In this document: positions 34,774 through 46,700 of the stretch, piece by piece
Numbering within the stretch: the first letter of the stretch is position 1
Layout of the letters: every line of letters begins with the position of its first letter
NCBI GenBank assembly: GCA_930367215.1
Contig: OV884056.1
Span: forward strand, 316,354,709 to 316,418,708
DNA from: Pollenia angustigena
Lineage: Eukaryota; Arthropoda; Insecta; Diptera; Polleniidae
Direction of reading: 5' to 3'
Length of the DNA stretch: 64,000 nucleotides
Program-made: the position numbers and the translations under genes
Notes under the pieces: generated by a model
What the model saw: only the letters and a program-made list of their open reading frames with translations
What the model was told of the DNA's origin: nothing
Database searches by the model: none

Positions 34774-37700
34774 CTAAGAACAGAAAAACAAATTTAAGAT
34801 AACAAAATTATAAATAACAAATTTTTAAGGACAATTTTTTAAAAATAAAACATTGACAAATCAAGGTAATTATTAGGTGCGTTTGAGTACTTTTACAGTA
34901 AAATGCAGTAAATGAGTAAACTGAAAAATGTTTCTCTCACAAAAAACTGTTGTCCAAAAAAGTACGCGAACGCAAAATTTGTAAAAATTCGTAAAATAAA
35001 GGCAACAGCTGATGGCAAATAATTGAAGTGTTGACAAATGTTTACACTTTTGATTACTTAACTCGTTTTCTTATTGGTACTCGATTAAATACTTTTTATA
35101 ACACGAACATTTTTGGAAAATACAAACAAATTGTTTGATGTACTCTTTCATATTTGTTTTTATTTTATTTGATTTTACTAATTTGTAGCGGGTAAAATTA
35201 TTTAAAAGAACATGAATAATTTTTTTTGCTATTGATTACTTAAGTACCCAAATACTTCACACTTTTACAACTCTAAAAAATTAACACAACAAAAAAAATT
35301 CAAAAGTTTTTATTTAGCCTAATAAATGCTTCACAAACAAGTTTAATTAATTAAAATTTATTCACTTTTTGTTTTGGTTTAATTTTTATTTCAACTTTAA
35401 TTTAACAATTTTTTCAGAATTTGTATGCTTTTTATTTGTAACTTTTGTTTGTTTACCTTTTGAAACATATGTTTTTTTGATTTACTAAATTTTACTGCAA
35501 AAATTTCTGCAGTAAAAATTTGTAAATACTCAGACAAGAACTGTCACTTTACGCTCTCAGTTTGTGTTCTCATTTACTATATTTTGTGTACTCGAACGCA
35601 ATTTCGTAAAATGCAGTAAAATTCAGTAAAAAATAGTAAAAACTTTTGTGTTCTCGAGCGCAACTAACTAACTTTAATGCACATTGTAGAGAAAGAAGCT
35701 TTTGTTGTAGTTTTAAGAAAGAAAAAAAAATATTTTTACAAAATTAGCCCTTTAAAAAACATACCTCTCTATTACTATTTTGAATTGGAACATTTTGCTC
35801 CTGTTGCTGGCGTATCTCATTATCAGCTTCATCAGTTTTATCAGTATACATCATAATTTCATGGCATAATGGACATCTGTCTTGAACATACAGCCATTTA
35901 CGCAAACAAACTCCATGGAAATAGTGACGACATCTAGTTATCTTTGCTGAATACATTTCCTAAAAACATTTTAAGTCTTAAATATAAATTTTCTTATTTG
36001 TTTTTTCTATTAATTCACCTGATAGCAAATAGCACACACATCATCGAAAGCCTGTAGTTGGGCGGTGGTCGCTTCTGGCAGGGCGGATATTTTATGCACA
36101 GCGGATCTTCTCTTCATAAAAACAGACCATCCAGAACGGGCCTCACACCAAATATTAAAGTACGCATGGATACACATCATAATGGCTCGTATGGCGCCTC
36201 CTGTAGCATTTTGTGCTATCAAGTTATATTATACGGTACCAATCAACCAAATAAAAATTTTACATGCACACGCAATTTGTTTTTTGTTTGTTTGTTTTTT
36301 AATTGGTGGTCAAATTAAAAAGAAAGAGATTTTTTTGGTGGAAATGTTGTAGTGAAAGGGAAAAGAAACAGTGGTTTGGATGGAACGAAATAATATTAAA
36401 ATGAAACAGAGTTCGGCAAAAATCTTTGGAATGAAAAAAAGTCGGTAATACAAAATGAATGATATTTTTTTTAAAGGGACGAGGGTTGAAATGAAATTCC
36501 AATTATTTACAGTACGCAGCATACTTTAATTATAAAGCAAGTGACATGTTAATACATCTCTCGAAACTCTCATTTATAAAAAGTCCATACAACGAGATTC
36601 ATCTGTGATAAATCTGATTAGTATCAACTTTAAGCAGCTGGTAAATATGTGGTAACAAAAGATCAAACATGATAATAATACTGGCGGTGCTCAAAATGAC
36701 CCCAAAAGGAAAATGAAAAACGGCCCCAAAATTTTACATGAGACACAACAACACGCAATTTTGGCGCAATTTTTTGGTTTTTTTGGGGTTATTTTTCATT
36801 TTTTCGTTTCGTTAGGGTGTTTTTGAATTTTAAGTGGAATGAAAAATGACCCCAATATCAAGGAATGAAAAATGGCCCCAAATAAAATCACAATTTTTAC
36901 TTTGGGGCTATTTTTCATCTACTAATAAAAAATTCAAGTTTAAAGAAATGAAAAATCACCCCAAACATTTTTACACAAATTTTATAAAATTCTATGTAAA
37001 AGTTTCTAGGGATAACATAAAAAACCCGAATTCTTATACCAAAGTAGAGAAAATCCTTGCGGGTTATGCAGAGATGCTTTAGTTAGCGAAGCCGGTGTTT
37101 GTTATACCAACGAGGAAAAAATCCTTGCGCCCGGCCGAAGGCCGTCTATGACGCAGAGCTTTAGTAAGCAAAGCCAGTGTTCGTTATACCATAGAGAAAA
37201 AAATACTTGTGCATGGGCGAAAACCCAACCGTGCTATCAATCGTACGATTTTTAAAACCAACACTGTATAATTATTCGGATTTTGAAATCGGGATTCTAA
37301 ATTTGGGATTTTTAGTTTTGGGCATATGAACTCCACCGAAAATGTTTAATGTCACTTTCTTTGTGTTCTTTTTTGGGGTTAAAATTCATTATAAATTTTG
37401 AGGTGATTTTTCATAATGAAGAATAACCCCAAATTTAGGGTCATATTTCATTTTATTTTTAGGGTTATTTTTCATTTTTTTGGGGTAATTTTTCATTAAA
37501 AAAATTGGGCCATATTGCATTATGAAAAATAGCCCCAAATTTGGGGTCAATTGTAATTTAATTTTTGGGGCCATATTTCGCAGCGCCAATAATACTAATG
37601 AAAATATGTTTATCACATTTAAATTAGGGACGTAACGAATACCGATACCGATATATCGGCGATAGTTTTAAAATTGGTCTGCTTATTTTTCTAAAAGAAG

Positions 37701-40700
37701 AATTGGGAGATACCTTAGATCTCCGAATATTACTAATGGTGCAAATCCGCTTGTTTGCTGAAGCAATGACATGTTATACCAAAACTTGCTGAAAATGGCG
37801 CAAAAATAATTAAGTTTTCAAATGATTTCTAGCGCATCTGTCAGACTTTTTTCCACTGCAGGTCAGCAGGGGGTCTACTCTCTATTGCGATGCGAAAGAA
37901 AATTGTAGCAAATCTAGAGATTGGTACTCTTCAATACGTTTGCGCATGTGTTTTTCTTTTGGTAAATCATCACTTTTATTTTATTTAAATTTTCCCATTT
38001 CAAATATTTTTACACACTTTGGCATTTCATTACTGTAAATCCGCGCCATCTTTCATTTTTATTGCCACTATCGCTTTATTTTCAGAAAATTTTGCGAAAG
38101 TGATAGAGAGTACCAAGTTGCCATTTAGCTTTCGCATCGAAATTGTTTTCGCATCGCAATAGAGAGTAGACCCCCAGGTCAGCAGGGGGTCTACTCTCTA
38201 TTGCGATGCGAAAGCTAAATGCGAACTTGGTACTCTCTATCACTTTCGCAAAATTTTGGGAAAGTTAAGCAATAGTGGCAATAAAAATAAAAGATGGCGC
38301 GAATTTAGAGTAATGAAATGCCAAAGTGTGTAAAAATATTTGAAATTGGAAAATTTAAATAAAATAAAAGTGATGATTTACGAAAAGAAAAAAAAAATTA
38401 AAAGATGCGAATGACAAATGCGCAAACGTTTTAAAGAGTACCAATCGCTAGATTTGCTACAATTTTTATTCGCATCGCAATAGAGAGTAGCCCCCCTGGT
38501 TCAAAAGTTGAGAATACTTTTTTTTACAAAAATCTTTTTAATGCCAATTTTAAATACTATTAATATAAAAATTATTTAGTTTTTGTTTATTTTATTTTAC
38601 CATTAACTGAAATTAAATTCGTTGTTTTTGAAATGTTATTAATATCAATTTTAAATATTAATAATATCATACGCTATTATTTTGCATAATAAAAAATTAA
38701 TTTACTTAAATTTTATTTTTATATTTCTTAAATTCATATTCAAAATGCGTTTCGGTATCGGCGGTATTTCTATTTAAGTATTGGTATCGGTATCGTAGCG
38801 AAAAAGGCGTATCGTTACTTCCCTAATTTAAATACATACTCTAGTGTGCTGTTAGGTTAGGTTAGGTTAGGTTAGGTTAAATGGGTAGCCGTCACGAAGA
38901 CGACTCACTTGGGTCCTTATAGCGGTCCCTTTGTGATACCCCTAGCCAGTGACAAGGGCCAGCCAGTATCCACCAGACTATTCCCCAGAGGTCACCGCAG
39001 TCTCGAACCACCCCGATTCCCTGCAGAACAGGGAGATCGATTTCAGTCCCGCATTGGACAAATCGTCCAGACATGGCAATTCCGGTCTCCCAAAATGCCT
39101 CAACCTAACGCCCGCCAGACCGGGGCATTGACAGAGGAAGTGAAACACCGTCTCCTCCTCCTCCTCATCATGACAACTCCTGTAGTGTGCTGTTACAAAT
39201 TCGAAAAAATTTTAAAAATCTTTATATTTTTATAAAATACAGGGTTATTCATTTAAGTTTCAAGACCGCCGTTCTCGTAAGGCTGTTAAATATCTATCAT
39301 CTGAAGTGTAATTTATTTAGTGAAAGGTTTGTTATTTACAAATATGGATCGTTTAACAACCGAAGAACGCGGAAAATGGTTAAAGCTTTTAACAAAAAAA
39401 GGGGTGGTTCAAACGTAGCCACTTCTTGAGAATTACGGGGAAATTATGGTCGTACTAAACGATCTACTTTGCGAGGAATTGGCACGATTTTAAAGAAATT
39501 TAAAGATACTGAAAGCGTTACCGATGTGTTCAGGTCTGTGCATTATCGCGATGTGCGCACTGCCGAAAATATCGCATCTGTTTTTGTCTACAATTGAAGA
39601 TTATGAACTGGGCGATATGTGGTTTCAACAAGACGGTAAAACGACCCTCAAAATAAACGATTTTGGCTTTATTCCATGGAAAGTTTCCAGACCTCGTTAT
39701 TTATACGTGGATAATTCCCAAAAGTTTGAGGACTTAAAAACAAACATTTGTCAAGTTATTGCCAAGATACCGCCCGAAAAAATAGTAGAAAACTACCTTA
39801 AAAAGTTCGACTGCTACAACCAATCTAGAGGCGGTCATTGAAATGAAATTATATTTCGTACGTAATGGCAAGGTCCAAGTGTTATAATGAAATAAATTTT
39901 CCATCGAAATCATAGCTTTATGTGTGTTTTATTTAACTTAACTTTTGATTCGAAAAATGAAAAACACGTTACATATTAATATTTAAATACAATTAAATAC
40001 AAATTTGTGCTTTATCGTTTTAAATACACTACCATAATTATAATTTCTTGACTGCATTATCAATAAATAATATTTAAATATGAAGTTTTTAATGTCGCTT
40101 TATATTTTTGTTTTTATTTTTTTCAACGTACTGTAAATAATATTAACTACCTTTTTACCTTCGCAAATGTTGAAATGTGATGATGCTAATGTTTTTCAAC
40201 ATGATTCTGTCTGAAACTGTTTAGTTCTCAAAAAAAATCGCTTGATATTAAAAGGTTAGGAATGAACGGAAAAGTGAGCTCCACTAGCATTATCTCAACT
40301 TTCAGAAGATACTCACTTTCTTAACTAAATTTATTGATAAGAACATTATAGTGCAAAATAGAAAAAAAAAATTAAAAAAAAAAAAAAAATGGGAGTAATA
40401 CAGAACGAAAGTTTTGAAGCCAATTTTTAAAGAAACACATTCATACTTTGCCTCATACATACAGGCCAAACACACTCTCTTAAAAAATAGTTAAATGTAA
40501 AAACTAGACTGATATGTATTTAATAAATAAAGACTTCCATAAAAAAACGATATAATAACCACTTTGGGAATAAATCCATGTGTTTAGTTGTTTAAGAATT
40601 ATTTTTAAACATTCGTTGTAGTAAAATGGTTCTCTAAAACCAAACAAATTAAAAGTCTAGAGGTCAGCTTTTAAATTATTTAAATAATAAATTGTGAACT

Positions 40701-43700
40701 AAAGTTCTCATATATTCTCTTATCCAGTAAGAATAGTTGTTAATTTCATTGATTTCTTAAAAACGGAAATATAAAATTTTGAACTAAAATTTTGTTATTC
40801 AAAAATAGAGTGGAGCGTCAATGTATGAAGAAAAAAGTCATCCGTTAAATATCGAATCCATCTAAATTATAGACGAAAGTTTTTAAAATTTTTCCCACAT
40901 ATTTTCTAGCCCTCTAATAGGGCTAGAAGTTGGAGTATTTTATGAATTTTATTTTAATTTTCTTCTTTAAGCCTACACGTAACACGTTATTTCACATACA
41001 CAAACGTTTTTAATCAAAGAAAAAAAAGGTTGCTTTTTTTACTTCAAACAATTAATTTCAGTGTATTTATCAAATATGAAAAATTGGGAATTTAGCACGT
41101 CATACAAAAATCTTAATAGTAAATTTTGTATTCCCGTAAATAACTTTGATAATATACTTGCATGTGCCCGTGCAGAAAACTGACTTGCCAAATTGGTTTT
41201 TTTGTTGTTGTTTTCTTGCGAAGACAATAGAATGAAACAATTTGTTTTTTTAATTTTGTTTTTTCTTTTTACCCACTTACAACTACAATTCGAGTCGGAA
41301 AGAACCCAACCAATTGTAGGGGGATGTAAGAAAAGATAAACTCACTGTTTATTGTTGGTGTTTTGTTTAAGCTTTGATATTGTTACAAGTAAGACTTTGA
41401 GTGTTTAAAATTCTTATTCGCTTTATGGTTTTATTTGTATAATATTTTTAGCTTTTCTAAGATCTTTGGAAAAGGTTTCCTGATGATCTGTCCTAAGCAA
41501 CCAGTGAAATGCGCATAGAAGCTAGCTTTCCCTCAACAATAAATTTCAGTGTATTTATCAAATATAAAAAAATTGGGAATTTAGCACGTCATACAAAAAT
41601 CTTAATTGAACTAAAGCAATTTTGTGTGAAAAATTAATTCCGCTTTCTTGATTTTCATCTAAAAAATTTTAAACATCATGTGATCGATCGTAACCAAATT
41701 ATCTTTGAAATAAAGTCCGAAAAAAATATACTCAGTAGGAAAAAAATATTCAATATGGGCACTTCCAAGATTGTAAACGGGACATTCGCACACGTTTATA
41801 TCGACAAAACTGTAAAAAACAGCCTGATTTTCATTTTTTAAATTAATGATTCTTTTAACTCTCAATTAGCTCTTTAATTTCCGCAAATGAAATTTTTCGC
41901 TTACTGTCGGGTTTTCCGAGATATTTGCAAAAAACCAGTGATTGTAAACGGGACAAAAAACGGAAGTGGGTTTTAAGGGGTAACCGTTTAAACAGTGATT
42001 TCTGCGAAACCTGACACAATATTTTATTGGGATTAATTTTAAAATGTTGCGTACTAATGTGCCCTAAAAATGGTTTCGATTTCAAAATAAAATATTAATT
42101 AAATTTTTTTAAATAAATTGTTAAAGAAATTGAAAACGGGACATTGTAAACGGGACAATTTTTCCACCATGATTTAAAATTTTTTTATGTTGCTATTTAT
42201 AATCCTTTATATAAGAAACTTAATAAAAAATGTTTTTCAGATCACAAATATGCCTTAGATTAGAGTATTGTTGTTCCAAATGCATATTTTCTAATATACA
42301 CAAGTATGTGCTAAAAGTTGTAGTACTTCGTTTACCATTTATCTTTTTTTTTCGAATCAATTAATTTATACGCATATATTAAAAAAATATAAGCAATTCT
42401 CTAAATAAATCTTGAAAAGAAAAATATTTCTTTTCCAATTTTTTGTGGTTGACGTTTTTTTGGAAATATCCATATATCATTTAGTCTTAATGAAGCAACC
42501 TTAAATTATAATTATTTACAAAACGTCTAAAAACAACTTTTTTTCGAATAATACGATTGTTCAGCTCATTATTGGTTTGACCTACCGACCATTTTAAAAA
42601 TAATTGGGTTAAGTATAGGCTATATATATTTAGAATACTCCTTTTCTGAATCTAAAGCCTGTATTAGGCATTAATTTTGCTCCATATCAACTATTTAAAG
42701 CTTATTAAGTACTGTTTTGCTCTACACGCCATTGTTTGGCGAATGTAGCAAATTCCTCATACAAAAATGCACACAATAGATTTCACTCTTGCTTAGTTTC
42801 ATTGCCGTAATAAAATATACTCAATATATCAGTTAAGCTTAATGAAGCAATTTAAAATTATAATTTTTTACAAAACGTCTAAAAACAAAAATTTTTATTC
42901 GATTAATACGAGTGTTCAGCTCATTATTGGTTTGACCTACCGACCATTTTAAAAACAATTGGGTTAGGTATAGGGTATCAATATTTTGAGTACTCCTTTT
43001 CTGAATCTAAAGCCTGTTTCACCAAATATGGTATTGTTTTCTGTGCTATTACGTATTAATTTTGCTCTATATCAACTATTTTAAAGATTATTAGGTACTG
43101 TTTTGCTGTACACGCCACTGCTTGGCGAATGTAGCAAACTTCTCATACAAAAATGCACACAATAGATTTCACTCTTGCTTAGCTTCATTGCCGCAATAAA
43201 GAGAGTAGTTAAAATGAGAGCAAGACATAAATTGTACTTTTGCTTCGCTTATTTGCCGTATGAAAAAAGCAGTTAAAGCAAAAGCAAAATAGAATGCCAA
43301 CCACTCGATACACAGCAGTAACTATACGTATGCAGCACAAAAAGCTACTTTTAAAAAATAAATTTAGAAAAGTGGTGTATGCGGTACAGAACAATTAGTT
43401 CGTTCATGAATGGTCACAAAAATTTACATATGCCAGAAGCAGTGGTGAAAATACAACAAACAAATCGGGTATATTTTCAGGAAACTTCATGTAAACCTTT
43501 ATTGTCGTTTTTCTCCACTCGAACTTTTTGGCATATGCGCTAAACCAATAAAAAGCTGACGAATTGTTGCATGGAATAGAGAGATATCGAGGGTTATTTT
43601 TCAAATAGTGCTATCTGAAATTATTCAAAAATTTTTTTTTTACAGAAACGTGTTCACTTACGGAAGGGTCATCTGTCATTTAAATTTGAAAAAAAAAAAT

Positions 43701-46700
43701 TTTCCCAAAACGTTTTTTTCCATAAATATTTTTTGTGCTATCTAACACACACGTTTTTTTTTTTGGTAAAAAAGTGCTATCTACATAAAAAATATTACTT
43801 CATATAATAAAATGATAAAAAGTGTTATTACAAAGTAGACATATTATACATCAAATGGTTAGGAATTGTGTCTAGATTTAATAAGCTAATATAATTTTAA
43901 AATTCGTTGTAGAAATTTTGCAAAAAAAAAACTGCAAAAAATTTGTCGATGAGTTTTTGTCTATAGTAAATATTTTTTTATTTATGGAGTTTTTATAGCA
44001 ACGTGTTCACTGACTGAATAAAAAATCGTGGACTTAATTAATTAAAGTCTAAAAAGTATTCATTGCAGCTCATTTTATTTTTGTTCAAATAGTGCTATCT
44101 GCTTATTTCAATGTTCAAGTCGATAAAATTTTAATTTGTAAATAGTGCTATCAGACATATAAGCGCGAATATCATGAATTAAAAAAACATTAATATATGT
44201 AAGATTTAGACGTTCATTTTTAATAACATTGTAAAATAAAGTTTAGTTATTACTCCTAGAGTTATCGAATAAATCAGTTTTTTCGCTCTCCTGTAAAGTT
44301 GTGATTTTTCAGATAGCACTATTTGAAAAATAACCCTCGATATATTGTTAGAGTATAAAAGTTATTTTATTCAGGTCAACTGTTGTCGAAATTTTTAGCA
44401 ATAAACAAAAACACTAACAGCTGTATTTATAACTAAAAGCTAGCCACAGTTTGTTGCTAGTGCTAACTAGAATGTCAATTAAGCTTAGCAGCTTATTAGC
44501 ACAGAATTTATTAATAACAAACTTCCATCCATCTGCTAACTTTTAGAGGCACTTTTTGGGTTTGAGATTAAAGTTAATTTTATTTTATAATTAGCTAATC
44601 TGAGAATTAAGTTAATCTAGTATCAATTGAATTTGATATTTTTGGGTGGTGGCTTAATCAATGTAACGCTACCATACTGAGCACAAAGAAATGGCAAATT
44701 TTTTTTGCAAATATCAACTTTTTATCAAGCAATATGGATGTTTTCAAAGAAGAAAATGCGCGAATTTAATATTGTTTACAAGGTAGAAATTTTTAGCGTT
44801 TAAAAAAAAAAAAGTATTAAAGAACACATATAGAATGGAAAAATTATATAAAAGTGCTAAAGCCTAGATTACACTATCTCACAAGTCTAACGTATTCCAT
44901 AATACTTTGTGAGATAGAAATCGAATCAATTTTGTTGCGACTGTCTAAAAATCTAATGTAACATGGCAGTTTGTGTTCACACCATCACACAAAGTATAAA
45001 CACTCACACATGAAATAAAATGCAACCCTGATCCAATGAAAAGTATTATTGTTTAAAAATTTTTCAAAAAACGATGAAGTCGTAGGATGTCGAACTTTTT
45101 TCTTAATACTTGTCATTTTCGTGACACATTGCAATCACACTATCACACTTTGTCATATTACTTGAGTTTTTGACATGTATTAATACAAAGTATAATAGTG
45201 TAATTTAGCCTTAAGCAATGTTTTAAAATATATTTTTTGTTTATATTTTTGCAAGTTGTTTATGTTAAATATGTGTATGTTGACAGTTTAAGTTAAGGTT
45301 TAAACCACCACCGTTGGACGCTTAAACTAGCAAAAAAAGTAAAAAAAATACAACTCAAAAAGTAAATACGGAGATTAAAGTTAATTTAATCGCTAATCTC
45401 TAACCCAAAAAGTGGCTCTTAAAAATGCAACACGTTTTGAATTAATCATCGCTTTTTTTTTTTTTTGTTTTACCCTGAACATTTAAACATTTTAAGAAGT
45501 TTTAAAATCAAATTAAGGAAAGAAAGCAAATTACAGACAGTAAATTAAAAAAGAACCAACAAAATAGTTTGACATTAACCGGCTGTTTTTCAAAAGTTGG
45601 CAAACTTTTGGCAACTCGTCAACAAGAGACTAGCAAATCGCTAGCCAGAGTTTGGTAGTGTATTTTGAATAAACTTTGCGCTAACTTCATGCCAAATTTT
45701 CACTATGAATACGGCTGTAAAACTGAAAGTTTTTTCTTCATTGTTTTTCCCATGAGAACAATATCAAATTTGAATAGCAATAAAACGCTGCATTTAAGTT
45801 TTATTACTATTCGAAATTGAAATTCGCAAAAAATTGTTACGCTCCACCCTATTTTATAATTGATCTTGATGTTTTATAATTCAAATTACGTACATTTAAG
45901 TGAACAGAATAGAATTAAAGCAAGCAATTCAAATATTGGAATTATATAGTTTTTCTATGGAACTCTTTAAACACAAAGTGATGGTATAATGAATTTTATA
46001 ACAGTTATTTTACAAAACTTGCGATGACATGAAAATTTAAAAACTACGAAATTAACAAAATTTGGAAAAATAGACAAAAAGTGAACTTACCGGACTCAAA
46101 CACTAAAATCCAAGCACCATTAAAAAATAGTAAAATACCAAAGCAGAATTCGACGGAATTTCCAAAAGCACGAACATAGTACAAGTAATCATCTAATTTT
46201 TCCCAAAATGTTTGACGGCGTGCATCCAATAAGAATAGGGTATAAGTAGCTAAAGACACCAACACCTACAATATAAAATTTTTACAAAAAAATAACAACA
46301 AAAAAATAAATTAAATACTGGCACAATAAATTTATACATAAATAAGTTAAACCCACCTTTACAACAACCTCTACAGAGAATGTCGTGACAGCCAATAACC
46401 ACGTCGAGGGCGAGTGTCTACCCCATAATATTTTCAAAAGACACAAGGGCGCAATGACTAGAAATGCGCACACAGTTAAGGCGCGAAAATGTCGTTTGCG
46501 CGAAGGATTTCGCGCTGCACTCAATGACATTAGTATGGGTGAGACAATGTTGTGCAAAAAGTGCAATAACGCAGTTGTCAACAGACAGAAATTACGACAC
46601 AGACGCACGAAACGTTTGTCGGGCGACAAGGAGGTAAGACCAGTCTGTAATGCCAAAATGTAAAATAAAACAGCCGAAACAGTGCCCAAGGACTTCTCTT

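Larger units (their letters stand above)
37625..38825. mobile_element. hAT-like element with a nested inverted MITE pair
   Basis: TAGGGACGTAACGA on the left and TCGTTACTTCCCTA on the right are inverted ends flanked by the 8-bp duplication ATTTAAAT (37617-37624 and 38826-38833). The interior ends carry CCGATACCGATA repeats and their inverse. Two MITE copies fill its centre. Confidence 0.85.

Noticed and set aside
38855..38880. (TTAGG)n as telomeric or interstitial telomere DNA
   Set aside because: Only about four units are present. They lie at the 3' end of a truncated non-LTR copy bounded by a 13-bp target duplication, and Diptera lack TTAGG telomeres.
39524..39841. 105-codon + strand frame as a host gene
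   Set aside because: It contains mariner transposase segments (MWFQQDG and the SRGGH C-terminus) with a large internal deletion.
46385..46663. + strand 92-codon frame
   Set aside because: It is the antisense of Trc8 exon 3.
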